DNA of 64,000 nt from Bradyrhizobium sp. WSM471 (GTDB lineage Bacteria; Pseudomonadota; Alphaproteobacteria; Rhizobiales; Xanthobacteraceae): assembly GCF_000244915.1 (NCBI RefSeq), contig NZ_CM001442.1, forward strand, positions 1,488,001 through 1,552,000, given 5' to 3'. A program made the translations under genes and the position numbers. The notes below the pieces were generated by a model. The model was given only the letters and a program-made list of their open reading frames with translations, was not told the origin of the DNA and searched no databases. How positions within the stretch are numbered: position 1 is the first letter of the stretch; the number at the start of each line of letters is the position of its first letter. This document shows, piece by piece, positions 1 through 9,240 of the stretch.

Positions 1-3
1 TCG

Positions 4-1353
4 ATGGTCATGCTCGTCTTGCCAATTCGAGGTTCGAACCGGTTGCATCGGCTCGGCCACGCCTTCCAGCAGCTTCGAACAGTGCTCATTGTCTTGTTTT
101 GCGCGCTCGCGACCGGTTGCGCCCACCAGGGTCCGGCCTCGCAGCAGGCCAACCGGCATATACAGAAGGCGCCCCAGAAACATGAGAGCGCGTTCAAGAA
201 ATACGGCTATCGCTATGGCCCCGGGTACTACCACCATGTCCGGCACTATCATGCCTACCGGCCGTGGCGACGGACAACCGGTGAGGCGAGCGAGGAGGCG
301 CCTCCCGACAAACGCAGCACCGGAGCCGCGGTGGTGGTCAATAGATCTGTAATCAAGGGGTTGGTACCCGTCTACTTCGCCACCAATCGCGTGGTGACCG
401 GTGGGTCCGGTCTGGAATGACCCAGATCTCCTATAGTCGTGCGGCCACCAACACATTTGGCTGCGTGACGGTTAGCATTCCCATCGTTCACAAGATGGGA
501 GAAGTCGAAACGCCGAAGACAAGCTGGTTCGGGATGCGCAAGGAGGCGGAGGCCGATGGAAAGCATTTCCGAATTCAGAAGCTCGATCGTCTTTCCCGTG
601 AGGAGTTTGCTTCCGCTATCGCAAATCCGGCCGACAGCCTGATGCTATTTGTGCACGGCTACAACGTTGCTTTTTCGGACGCAGCCTTCAGGGCGGCTCA
701 AATTGCTTTCGACGCAAACTACAAAGGCCGTGTCATGATGTACTCCTGGCCGTCCAAGGGCGGAGTGAAGGACTATGACTACGATCGGGAGAGTGCTTTG
801 TACGCTCCGGATGGCTTGTTCGATCTCCTCCAGCTCATTAAAACGGCGGGCAAAGTCTCACGGATAATCGTGATTGCGCATAGTCTGGGCAGCGAGGTGG
901 TTTTGGGCGCCTTGCAGCAAGCCGTGCTGAGCCAGACGGCGCTCGGGATTACTGAATTGATTGATTTTTGCGGCCCCGGACGTGGATCGCGACGTCTATC
1001 TACAGCGCGCGAGCCAAATCAAGGCAGCGGCGGGCGCGGTGACGCTATACGCGTCCTCGACGGATCTCGCCTTGCTCACCTGCATGAAGAAAGCGCAATC
1101 CACGTCGCGAATGGCATTCGTAACCAAGAGCGGGCCAACTCTCGTGTCCGGTATCGAAATGGTCGATGTTTCTGCTGTGGGAAGCGAAATGTTTGCTCTA
1201 AATCACAGTACGTACTCAACCAGCCGCGCGGTTCTCGATGACATAGGCCGTATCATCTCGTCTTCGACGCATCTTAAACCCCCGCAGCGGACCCCGACCC
1301 TGCGATCGATGCCCGACGATTCGAATACGACTTATTGGATGTATCCATATTAA
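4..1353 (+). pseudogene. DUF900 alpha/beta-hydrolase, two frameshifts
   Basis: Three consecutive plus-strand reading segments (4-420, 417-about 957, 961-1353) read together as one DUF900-type alpha/beta hydrolase. The first has a hydrophobic N-terminus ending in LATGC, resembling a lipoprotein signal, then a His/Tyr-rich linker and the family motif FATNR. The second has the H/G/E-P stretch, the oxyanion-side FVHGYN and the nucleophile elbow AHSLGS. The third starts with AAPDVDRDVY, which directly follows the elbow segment in the family. The frame changes 1-0-1, so two single-base events near 417 and 958 are needed. The family is of poorly defined function and often envelope-associated. It is either a recent pseudogene or affected by sequence errors; family assignment is firm, catalytic activity unlikely. 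Confidence 0.75.
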
Positions 1354-1473
1354 GAATCGCTCTTCGGCTGTTTGCAGAGTTGTGGGCCACAAACCTGGCA
1401 GATGTGTGCGCGTTCAACGCGAAAATTAAAACGCACGGAGGCGAAAACTGATTGATTGTAGGGCGGATGTGGT

Positions 1474-1516
1474 TTCTCAATCAGCGGGTCCCAGGTTCGA
1501 GTCTGGTGCGTCCATC
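1474..1516 (+). pseudogene. tRNA-Lys 3'-half remnant (integration scar)
   Basis: The stretch TCTCAATCAGCGGGTC followed by CCAGGTTCGAGTCTGG matches the 3' half of an alphaproteobacterial tRNA-Lys(CUU): anticodon-stem 3' side, variable loop and T-arm. One C is missing from the T-stem 3' strand and the end reads GTCCATCA instead of a CCA-type end. No 5' half lies upstream. A free 3' tRNA half is what integrases leave at the far end of an island, so this is probably an old attachment-site duplicate. Confidence 0.6.
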
Positions 1517-1633
1517 AAAATAACGGGCGGCAGTTACTGGCGCGCCATTGGCTCGAGTCCGTCTGAGTTCGGCGTGTCGATAATTTGCCTTGCGGAAAGC
1601 GGCAAGCAAATTCGTAAGTCTCTTTTCCGATAT

Positions 1634-2080
1634 GTGCCAAAACTGGATCGGCTGCTCCAGCTAGAGATCTTCGCCAAGACCGCCGAGCTCGGCAGCCTGT
1701 CCAAGGGCTGCGGACATTCGGTGGATGTCGAACGCGGCCGCGAGCCGACACCTGAGCGGATGGGAGGAGCGGCTCGCGGTGCGGCTGATCGAGCGCAACA
1801 TGCGCCGGCAATGGCTGACCGAGGCAGGGCAGGATCTGTTGCAGCGTTGCAGGCCGCTCCTGAACGACGCCAAAGCCGACGATGGCGTCAGGGACCGCAC
1901 GTTGTCGCCCAAGCGCATGCTGCGCGTTACGAGTTCGCTGTCGTTTGCGATGATCTACATGGCGCCGATCCTGCCGGCATTTCGCAAGCTCTACCCCAAG
2001 CTCGACGTCCAGATCATCGCGGCCAACCGCTATCCCGATTTCATCGAGGCCGAGTCTCCCTCCGGCGAGGGCCGCCTTGT
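1634..2080 (+). pseudogene. LysR-family regulator, 5' part, frameshifted
   Basis: From a GTG at 1634 the frame reads LDRLLQLEIFAKTAELGSLS, a typical LysR winged-HTH start. Near 1715 the frame shifts and continues as SNAAASRHLSGWEERL (recognition helix region), then RLIERNMRRQWLTEAGQ and the start of the effector domain up to about codon 140. Homology stops near 2080, where unrelated sequence begins, so about half of the effector-binding domain is missing. This is a dead regulator with no recognisable target beside it. Confidence 0.7.
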
Positions 2081-2084
2081 TGGA

Positions 2085-2552
2085 TTAGTCCAATTGGCGC
2101 GTAGCAGTCCTTATGGACAGCCAAAAGCCAGTACTCAGCTCGGGAAGCTCGATGTTCTCAAGGACATTCAAAGTGTTAGCTGCAAAACCAGCGCCAATTC
2201 GCCCCAATCCCATCAATACCTTACGCAGTGCTCGCAAAAACCGAGCGCTGATCGTCCAGCGCGACGGCGGAATTCTCCAGATCGGGGTGAGCGATGGCGC
2301 CCTCGGTCCGTTCGACACGCGTAGCTTCGCTGAAGCTGGAATGGAGGCGCCGCATGCCGCCTCCTGAAATGCGAAGGGCCGCTCGGCAAAGGCAGCCCCC
2401 AATCGCAAATTCAACTTCAGCACCGACACAAATAGCACCCCCGCGCAGGCCCTACGAGCGTTGCAGGCGCGTCGCCTGAGGGCGGACTTCCATTTGCCGC
2501 CAGCGACTGCGGCAGCCGTTGCGGAACTCGCCTTTGGCCGGGCGGTGCCGCA
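2085..2552. other. no recognisable gene
   Basis: Open frames exist on both strands but none shows a family motif, a convincing ribosome-binding site or continuity with its neighbours. It looks like rearranged junction sequence between the LysR remnant and the next fragment. Confidence 0.4.
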
Positions 2553-2745
2553 ATGACGGTTGCGGAGGAGATCGCGCCCGGCGCGACGCTGCAGACCGCG
2601 GCGGCGGTGAAGCCGTATGCCGACATTGCGCGCTGCGAATCGCCGGACCATCTCGACGCGATCTGCAAGCTGGTATGGGCTGTCCATTTCGCCAACGAAC
2701 TTCCGGAACAAGAGGCTACGTTCCTCGCGGCCTGCATCCCGCTTT
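2553..2745 (+). pseudogene. accessory-region hypothetical gene, N-terminal fragment
   Basis: An ATG at 2553 opens a frame starting MTVAEEIAPGATLQTAAAV with the segment DIARCESPDHLDAICKLVW and ELPEQEATFLAACI. This acidic helical pattern resembles small hypothetical proteins linked to plasmid or island HTH replication genes in rhizobia (recalled similarity, not searched). After about residue 62 the frame runs into the antisense of the SEC-C gene, so the gene is truncated at a junction near 2745. No function can be assigned. Confidence 0.35.
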
Positions 2746-2894
2746 GGCAGCCCTTGTTGAGCCTGCCTATCCCGCATCTCTGCCTCGCGCCGGCGGCGGA
2801 GGACTTCATTTCGCTCGTCTGTCCCCTGGCACCCGTGACAATGCTTAAATTTCTTGCCAGAGCCGCATGTGCAAGGCGCGTTTCTCTTCGTCAT
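2745..2894 (-). pseudogene. SEC-C motif protein, N-terminal fragment
   Basis: The ATG at 2894 (minus) starts a protein with the zinc-binding SEC-C motif APCTCGSGKKFKHCHG at residues 6-21, followed by a charged helix NEVLRRRREAEMRDRQAQQG. Intact relatives continue about 60 residues further; here the sequence switches to unrelated DNA near 2745. The start lies 3 bp beyond the stop of the YkgJ-type gene, suggesting the two were an operon. The SEC-C motif normally binds one Zn and mediates protein contacts, as at the end of SecA. Confidence 0.65.
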
Positions 2895-2897
2895 CCG

Positions 2898-3835
2898 CTA
2901 TTTGAAGACCATCTCATAAAGCATGGTATGGCCGGGCGATTCTTCGAAGGGGACGGCGTCCTCTTGAGTGAGTGCTGCCGCAAAGATGTCCTCCCCGGAT
3001 AGCCAAGCTCTCTCTGCGTCTGGCGTATTTAACGCGATGTGGAGTGCGCTGTTGAGCTCGTAGCAGATGTGCGAAAGGCCTGCTCCCTTTAATGCGACAG
3101 AAAGTGCAGTTGAGTAAGCATCGCGCCCGACGATGTACATCATCGCGGTGGGAATGTTCTCGTCGGTGACGTTGGTGTACGAGCGCCGACAAATCTCTGC
3201 GTCGGCAGACGAAGCCAGCCTGCAAAACAGGGGTCGGTCCTGGTAGACGGAGAACTCATCAGCTTCGAGGAGAGGACACGGTGAGGATTGTAGGGGCGTT
3301 GCTCGTGCGAGAACGACTTGGTGATTTCATGCGCCTCCCGTACGCGAGCGCCGGCCTGCGACGATAGACGCTTTGCAAGAAAAAGGACTTCAGGTGCTGT
3401 GGCGCTCACCCAAATGTTGCAGCAGTGGGAGCATCCGCGACCGCAAGCGATAGGAATGTCGGCCATACCCTTCACCGTCAAATCGGTCTTCGAGAACAAA
3501 TACTCCAGCGTTTCATCGACGCTGAAGCTCTGCTTGGCGCGACCGAGATGGCCATGAATCTGTCGCGCCAACTCCGCGATAATAAACTCGTTGAGCGCGG
3601 ATGGGTCGATCCCGCGCGCGACGGCTTTTGGCGCTTGCTTCTTCGCTAGGCGACGTTGATTTCGATCCATACCCTCATCCGACTCATTCGCTATCCGCTT
3701 CAACTTGCGAATGGCGTCATCGAGCGCGCTTTGCGCTTCGTCAGTCTCCTTACTCTCGATGTGGTTTTGAACGTCTGCGAGCTCTCGACGAATCACCCGC
3801 ATGATTGCTTCTGTCGCGTCGGCCGCTACTGACAT
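2898..3835 (-). pseudogene. YkgJ-type Cys-cluster protein, one frameshift
   Basis: The frame starting at 3835 encodes a helical N-terminal region, then ACGRGCSHCCN at about residues 127-137, the Cys cluster of the YkgJ/UPF0153 (zinc- or iron-chelating) family. Near 3285 the frame shifts by one base; the continuation reads CPLLEADEFSVYQDRPLFCR, the second half of the family motif, and then runs to 2898. Only one base change separates this from an intact gene of about 312 codons. It sits directly upstream of the SEC-C fragment. These proteins are thought to bind Zn or Fe-S; the exact role is unknown. Confidence 0.65.
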
Positions 3836-3913
3836 GAAATCCTCCGGCGCAAAATGCCATATCTAGAAAGCAGGCATCAGATCGCAACCAAAGCGCGAGC
3901 GCAAGACTACGCG

Positions 3914-4568
3914 CTAAATACGCCGAATAATCCGCGCCGGGGTAACAGCGATGACTTCACGGAACGCTGCAGTCGCGTTGTCGTCAATCCGGTGCAGAGG
4001 AAGCATTTGCCCCGACCAATGGTCACGGACCCGGTTGCGGTCGACCAAAGGCGTTTGTGGTTGGAGATTTCGCCAGTCAGCAAAGTGCTTCGGGGCTTGG
4101 GCGTCGAGCAGCTCAATCTCATAGGGCAGCATCGTGGCCTGTCGGGCATCCGAAGTGGCGTAAAAGCGTGCCTCATATTCGTCGTCAAAGAAAAAGAGCG
4201 AGTCGAGGCGCGATGGCTTTTGTGCGAACTCTTGGTCCCTGACGTACTCAAAAACCGCCTCCCGGAACGCCTGGTTGTAAGGCCAGCCGGTTAGGCGAAC
4301 AATGCGCCCCCAGTTGCCGGGGAGTATGACAGCGCCGGGTTCGAGCATCGTCGAGGAGCAGTGGAAATAGGGCACGGAATGTCCAATCGAGCGAAAGACA
4401 GACCCTAGCTCCGAAACGATTCGGCGCAAGCAGCACAGCCCGTTCGTACCCTGGGAAAAAGTACGGGTGCACAGACGCGCCGAAGCGCCCCTCAAAAGGG
4501 GTGATTTGGTTAGCGGGGTAGGGTGTCCGGGGGGCGTCGAAACCCGGACCAGAGCTATAGCCGCACAT
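3914..4568 (-). pseudogene. DUF2441-like hypothetical protein, frameshifted
   Basis: Read from 4568 on the minus strand, the first about 50 residues (MCGYSSGPGFDAPRTPYPAN) are in one frame. Near 4415 the frame changes and continues SELGSVFRSIGHSVPYFHCS, LEPGAVILPGNWGRIVRL, SRLDSLFFFDDEYEARFY and so on to 3914. The pattern PGxVILPGNWGRIVR with a downstream RLDSxFxF and LYEVE-like segment resembles DUF2441 proteins, which have a distant ADP-ribosyltransferase-like look (recalled, unverified). No signal peptide or membrane segment is visible. Confidence 0.45.
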
Positions 4569-4824
4569 CTTTGGTCAGGATGCTCCCGATCGGCGTCGGG
4601 GGTGACGGCTGAATGCAGACATCCCGTCGGGACGTTTGCGACGGATGCACTTGGCGGTGCGGCTCCGAACCCTGCCTTTATGGCCGGGGTCGGGCGTGCT
4701 GCCCAGAGGCGCAACCCTTAAAAGCGCTCGGCTCGTCGCTTTGGCGAGTTTCGCCCCCCCGGCTGCAGCGGCTGTCCCGCTGCGTAGAAGGGGCGTCGAA
4801 AGCCCTGAGCCACAGAGCACCATC

Positions 4825-5355
4825 ATGATCAGCAAACGACCGTACAGCGCCCCAGGCGCCGCCAGATTGTCATCCCCTCCGCTGATTCCGACCAGCTATC
4901 CAGACGCATCCCTGCCCGCCCGCGAGCGCACCGAACCGGGTGCCGGGTCCGCGGCTTCGTTGATCGGGACTGGATCACCAACTTTGAGTCGGAGGCTCCT
5001 TATGAAGATGTTCGTCTCGTCTGCGGCAGCGGCGGGCGCGCCAGCCGTCGCCATGAACTTGGCTCCCCATGAGCCTGTCGTCGACCACCAGGGCATTTTG
5101 GCCCGGGTTGAGCAAATCGTCGACGTGCTGCGGACCCGCTATATTTGCGAAGGCTGGCAAATGGACGAGGACGGGGCAGCGCGCGCTTTGAACTATTTCC
5201 GTCGGCATGTGGAGGGGCCCGGTTTCAAGAACGAAGACGAGGACACGCTTGAATACACTCACGTGCTGGAATTCTTCAGATCGCATGGTCAATCTCTCGA
5301 TTGGGCGCACGACGGCGATCTCGCTGGAATGATTTCTAATTTTCGCACAATATGA
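4825..5355 (+). CDS. hypothetical protein, 176 aa
   Basis: I chose the ATG at 4825 because the frame upstream is low-complexity GC-rich sequence unlike protein. The protein has a Pro/Ser-rich N-terminal 60 residues, a short hydrophobic patch (FVSSAAAAGAPAVAMNL) and a conserved-looking acidic C-terminal half (WQMDEDGAARALNYFRRHVE, DTLEYTHVLEFFRSHGQS). The N-terminus resembles a Tat-linked or flexible leader (LSRRLLMKMFVSSAAAAGAP), but I would not call it a signal peptide with certainty. It is followed by about 180 bp without a gene and then the IS5 element. No family recognised. Confidence 0.5.
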   Translation: MISKRPYSAPGAARLSSPPLIPTSYPDASLPARERTEPGAGSAASLIGTGSPTLSRRLLMKMFVSSAAAAGAPAVAMNLAPHEPVVDHQGILARVEQIVDVLRTRYICEGWQMDEDGAARALNYFRRHVEGPGFKNEDEDTLEYTHVLEFFRSHGQSLDWAHDGDLAGMISNFRTI

Positions 5356-5537
5356 CAACGCGACCGCCGTTGTCCGCTGCCCTGGCAGCGTCACAGTAAT
5401 GATGGCCGTACTCATAGTGGTCGTTTGCTGTCAGCGCTCACAGAGCGCGTTGACTCCACGGCCCCCAGCGGCTGACATTGATGAAACCTCAAAGCGCTGC
5501 AACAGATGCTACTCTGCAATAAAAACACCCATTGGTA

Positions 5538-7060
5538 GTCGTCCGTTAAGAAGCCGAATTGAGCGGGAGCGGACAGGCAAGCGTATGCGATAGCTGGATC
5601 AGGAAGAGGCACAAGAGTTCTCTGAGCCAGGCGAGGATACGGCGGAAGTTGTGGCCGACTGCTGAGAGCACGACGTTGGCGGCGTCGCCGGCGCGGCCTT
5701 TGAGATAGCAGCGGCCAAGGTGACCTTCGGCCTTCAGATGTCCGATGATGGGCTCGATGGCGGAGCGGCGCCGGAGCTCGCGCTTGATGGCGCCGAACAC
5801 GCCGCGCTTCTGGCCCGAAATGAAGACGCGACGGGGATTTTGCGTGTCGTGGCCGCGATATCCCTTGTCGACATAGGCCCGCTCGATCGGACAGCCAGTG
5901 AGCGCCTCGGTGCGGTCGATGACGTCCCGCAGGGTATGACCGTCGTAGGGATTATCGGGCAGCGACCTGGCGTGCAGTACGAACAGGCCACCGGGCGCCC
6001 GGCGGTTGTTGGTGACGATGGAGGCCTTCACGCCGAACTCGTAAGGCGCGGCGGCCTTGCCTTTGCCGATGCATTCCACCTCCGGGGCATGGAAGGAATA
6101 AAGCTTCCAGCCGCGCTGGCGCTGCTGCTGCGAGCGGATTTGCACGGCCCGGCCAAGCGGGAGGGCGAATGCCTCCTCCAATGCCGGCTGGCCCTCGATC
6201 TTGCGGCGGATGTCGCGGATGATGCGGCCGAGCCGGCTGCGCAGAATGCGCAACTGCCGCTGATGCCGGCTGAACTGTTTGGCATGGGCGTAGCGGCCCG
6301 CCATCATCGCGGCGGCCTTGGCCACACGAGAATAGGATTGCCGCAGCCTGACGGCGTGCCTTCTCGCCAGGCGGTTGAGCCCCTTGATAGCCGCATGGAG
6401 CAGCTTGGCATCGGTCGGAAAGGTGATGGCCTTCGGCTGCACCGTGGTGTCGACGGTGACGCGCTTGAGGTCCTGGCCGCGTAACGCGCCGGCCTCGTGC
6501 GCCACCCGCAGGCTCTCCGCCAGCAGCAGCTCCAACTTGTCGCCGAGCCGCTTGCGCCAATGGCTCAGGTCCGAGCGCTCGTGCGGGAAGGCATGCTGAA
6601 AGAACTCTTGCCCGGTGAAGAACTGGAAATACGGGTCGTGAACCCAGCGCTCGCAAACACCCTCATCGGACAGCCCGTAAGTGTGCTTGAGCAACAGCAG
6701 CCCGATCATGAACCGGGTCTCGATCCCGGGCCGGCCATTCTCGCTGTAGAGCGGCGCGACCTCGCCGTCGATCCAGTCCCAATCGATCTTGCCGGCGAGC
6801 TGAACCAGCTCGTGCTTCATGTTGATGATCTGGTCCAGCCGCGCCCGGAACAGATCGTTCGATCCCGTCGTCCTGTGCTTCTTCGGTCGCATCGGCCCCT
6901 CCGATGCACCACAGAATCATGGTCCGCAGCGAAAGGGAATCCACAAACGACAATTGCAAGATTTGGGGGCCTCAAGCCCCCAATCCCTGCAATCTCAAAT
7001 GCCGCCGCAACCGGAAAACTGACTCCTGCTCAATCGCTTAGAGCCTTGTTCACGGACGAC
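5538..7060 (-). mobile_element. IS5-family insertion sequence, intact
   Basis: A 1.5-kb element bounded by imperfect inverted repeats: GTCGTCCGTTAAGAAGCC at 5538-5555 and, on the opposite strand at 7041-7060, GTCGTCCGTGAACAAGGCTC. The same hexamer TTGGTA lies immediately outside both ends (5532-5537 and 7061-7066), as expected for a target duplication, although IS5 groups usually give shorter ones. It carries a single full-length transposase gene on the minus strand. The intact ends and reading frame indicate a recent insertion. Confidence 0.75.
5546..6892 (-). CDS. IS5-family transposase
   Basis: A 448-aa DDE transposase that catalyses cut-and-paste movement of the surrounding element. Visible features are the N-terminal DUF772-type domain (ENGRPGIETRFMIGLLLLKH, about residues 50-70), the first catalytic Asp in TVDTTVQPKAITFPTDAKLL, a basic middle region, a second Asp in AYVDKGYRGHD, and the C-terminal SAIEPIIGHLKAEGHLGRCYLKG, which supplies the Glu. 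The length is typical for the ISBj2-like branch of IS5 annotated in Bradyrhizobium (branch from memory). The frame is uninterrupted and spans nearly the whole element. Confidence 0.85.
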   Translation of the reverse strand: MRPKKHRTTGSNDLFRARLDQIINMKHELVQLAGKIDWDWIDGEVAPLYSENGRPGIETRFMIGLLLLKHTYGLSDEGVCERWVHDPYFQFFTGQEFFQHAFPHERSDLSHWRKRLGDKLELLLAESLRVAHEAGALRGQDLKRVTVDTTVQPKAITFPTDAKLLHAAIKGLNRLARRHAVRLRQSYSRVAKAAAMMAGRYAHAKQFSRHQRQLRILRSRLGRIIRDIRRKIEGQPALEEAFALPLGRAVQIRSQQQRQRGWKLYSFHAPEVECIGKGKAAAPYEFGVKASIVTNNRRAPGGLFVLHARSLPDNPYDGHTLRDVIDRTEALTGCPIERAYVDKGYRGHDTQNPRRVFISGQKRGVFGAIKRELRRRSAIEPIIGHLKAEGHLGRCYLKGRAGDAANVVLSAVGHNFRRILAWLRELLCLFLIQLSHTLACPLPLNSAS

Positions 7061-7163
7061 TTGGTAGTCGCACGATCATCGTTATAGGATAGGCGTGGCT
7101 TTTGGGCCGTGGATTTTCCTAGCTTCAGTTGTTGTCGATCCAATTTGTCGAGAAGATCAAAAA

Positions 7164-7766
7164 ATGCTTCGAGGGCATACTGTCGCTAAGCCGTTTTCCA
7201 TAGCAACCTTACTCTCGCTAATCGCACTTGGCTGCTGGCCGGTTCTCGCCGAGCAACCTCGCCGGTCGGCGGACGCGCCCAAATTGCTTGAACGGCAAAG
7301 ATATTTTTTCGGGATTACCCTCTTAAGGCACGAGCCGAAAAATGTGTCTGTGGAGCAAATGAGCCATGATGGGACACGGATTCCTTGGGCGGGCACCGCA
7401 AAGACCAATCGAGTAGTTCTGCGAGCAGGTGGCGATCCAGATCCTTCGCCCAATATTTGCCCGCCGAGGGGGATCGTCGAATTCGAAATCAGAGAAGGGC
7501 ACGAACAGTTTACGTATCAACCCAATATACCGTCTCCGGTAGCAGGATGTCTTCCAAACGATTGCTCTCGACTTGTAGGGGCAACAGCCGTGACGCTGCA
7601 GCCCAAGACAGCGTACAAATGGCAAGCTCGTCTCGTGGCTATCTATGACTGGATGGAGTGCACAAACTTCGGTTGCCGCTGCACCGGCGAGGCGAATAGG
7701 TGGCCAGGATTTTGGGAAGAGATTGGCCTCCCCGTGCCCGGCTATTTCTCATTCTTTACGCCGTAG
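7164..7766 (+). CDS. secreted Cys-containing hypothetical protein
   Basis: The frame opens upstream, but the ATG at 7164 gives a textbook Sec signal peptide: basic start MLRGHTVAKP, hydrophobic core FSIATLLSLIALGCWPVL and an AEQ cleavage region near residue 30. The mature protein of about 170 residues has Cys pairs (NICPP, GCLPNDCS, ECTNFGCRC) that could form periplasmic disulfides, and ends in the hydrophobic GYFSFF. No enzyme motif is visible. It starts about 100 bp from the IS5 right end, so its native promoter may have been displaced. Function unknown. Confidence 0.6.
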   Translation: MLRGHTVAKPFSIATLLSLIALGCWPVLAEQPRRSADAPKLLERQRYFFGITLLRHEPKNVSVEQMSHDGTRIPWAGTAKTNRVVLRAGGDPDPSPNICPPRGIVEFEIREGHEQFTYQPNIPSPVAGCLPNDCSRLVGATAVTLQPKTAYKWQARLVAIYDWMECTNFGCRCTGEANRWPGFWEEIGLPVPGYFSFFTP

Positions 7767-8348
7767 GCCCGCCATCTTGTATCGCTCGCCGTTGTGTGCC
7801 TTTGGTTCACTTACACTTTCGTTACAGGGACGAGCGCGATCCGCTGCCCCCGCTGTTTCCCAATGCGCGAAATGTGCGGGCTGCGTCGTCGCAACAGGAG
7901 CGCCATGTATGCGTTTAGGATTAACTGCAGAGCGCGCGCTTTCGTTTTCGGTACAGGCACGACGGCCCTGATGCCGGCGGCACCCGTCACCGATCTTTCG
8001 CCCGGCCAGGTCACGCCTGATCATTCCGTCCTGTGGCAAGTCGAGTTGGAGAAGGTCCTCGCCGGCGCGCCAGCGGCTACCGAGCGGTCGCTGGTTGGGT
8101 GCCTCCCGCTATGCCGGCCGGCGCGCGGCCGCAAAGGTGGACGTTGAGGGAAGCGGCTGGGCGCCGTCCTGGATAGGCGTGCTGCTAATGGCGTTGGGTA
8201 TCGTCTCCGTCTTAAGCTCGAGCCGCGTGCTTCGGAAAGTTGTGCTGTTGCGCTGTTGAGGGGAAGGTAGACTCGGGGCTGTACCAGGCAGAGAAAGGCC
8301 CCAGCCCGGGCCGCGCATGAGCTGATGCGGATCAATGCTCGGGTGCAT
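7767..8348 (+). other. decayed coding remnant, unidentified
   Basis: The plus strand carries protein-like pieces in changing frames (for example SPGQVTPDHSVLWQVELEKV near 8005-8060, and a hydrophobic end GVLLMALGIVSVLSSSRVLR near 8180-8240). They look like one broken gene, possibly for a membrane protein, but no family was recognised. Confidence 0.25.
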
Positions 8349-8610
8349 CTAACATCGTCTCCAAACGGCTGTTGCTCTGCTGCCCGCTCCGGCCCGCCGT
8401 CTTCTGCCGATTGTTCTCGCCTCTACGATTCGAAGCCTATTTCGAAGCTTCTCCACCTCTCTAAGCTCGGCGATGAGCGTTTGGAGGCGTGCGTGCACAA
8501 CAGCACAGCTATAGCCCTCGCGAATATTGGTCATTACCTGCCCCGAAATATGATTTGAATTAAGCAGCTTCGATAGAACAGAACAATTGCGCAATCGCTA
8601 CTTCGTGCGC

Positions 8611-8748
8611 TTAGTGGGCTAGAGCTGTAGCCGCCAGATGCTCCCAGTACTCTGCCTCTGCGAGCAGCTTCCAGCTTCTCTCGGGATCACGCACAGCGGC
8701 CTGTCGGCATAGCAACGCCATCGCGCGAAAGCGGCGCATAGCTTCCAT
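8611..8748 (-). CDS. 45-aa small hypothetical protein
   Basis: On the minus strand, AGGGAG followed 7 bp later by ATG (8748) starts MEAMRRFRAMALLCRQAAVR, continuing DPERSWKLLAEAEYWEHLAA to a TAA at 8611. The amphipathic pattern and the W-KLLAEAE-WE-L core match, from memory, a family of tiny uncharacterised proteins common in Bradyrhizobium. The clean ribosome-binding site and the family pattern support it being real. It stands alone between gene-poor stretches. Function unknown. Confidence 0.6.
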   Translation of the reverse strand: MEAMRRFRAMALLCRQAAVRDPERSWKLLAEAEYWEHLAATALAH

Positions 8749-9240
8749 CGCAAAACTCCCTGCTTCTGTTTTCCCCAACCTTATTTTTTATTATTGCGGT
8801 AGAGTCATCATGATTATTGCGCATAACTAAATTTCTCGTTCAGCGGCAGCGAGTTAAGTTCCGCCGGTGGGTCAAAGCGGAACTATTTTCGCTTTATGCT
8901 TCACGTTGGTTTCGAATCCGAGTTGGTGCGGGATAATCGCGCGCGCATTGCGTAGCTCGGCGCAATCGACCGCAGCGCCATGGAATATGCTGCGGCAGCA
9001 ACATGCATGCGAAGCGGCCTGAGTAGGCATGCAATGTCGGAAGCCGAACCGACCGACCGCGGAGGGTCTTTTCTAGTTGGCCGGTTGCTGAGCACCTGAA
9101 CCTTACTGGCGATCAGCCCGGCGCAAATGCCGGGCTCATTCGTCAGGCTCATTCCGCGGGACCAGCTTGAACGAACGACCAAGTGCCGAGGCGACCAAGT
9201 CTTAGCGATGCCTGGGATTTACTAGCGGCCTCGCTCGGGA
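8749..9240. other. gene-poor, AT-rich intergenic stretch
   Basis: The part at 8770-8850 is notably AT-rich (TTATTTTTTATTATTG) for this genome and probably holds the promoter of the 45-aa gene. The rest shows no ORF with family features or a ribosome-binding site. Confidence 0.4.

Noticed and set aside
5720..6484. A 254-codon plus-strand frame inside the IS5 element
   Set aside because: Antisense shadow of the transposase gene; high GC3 keeps the opposite strand open.
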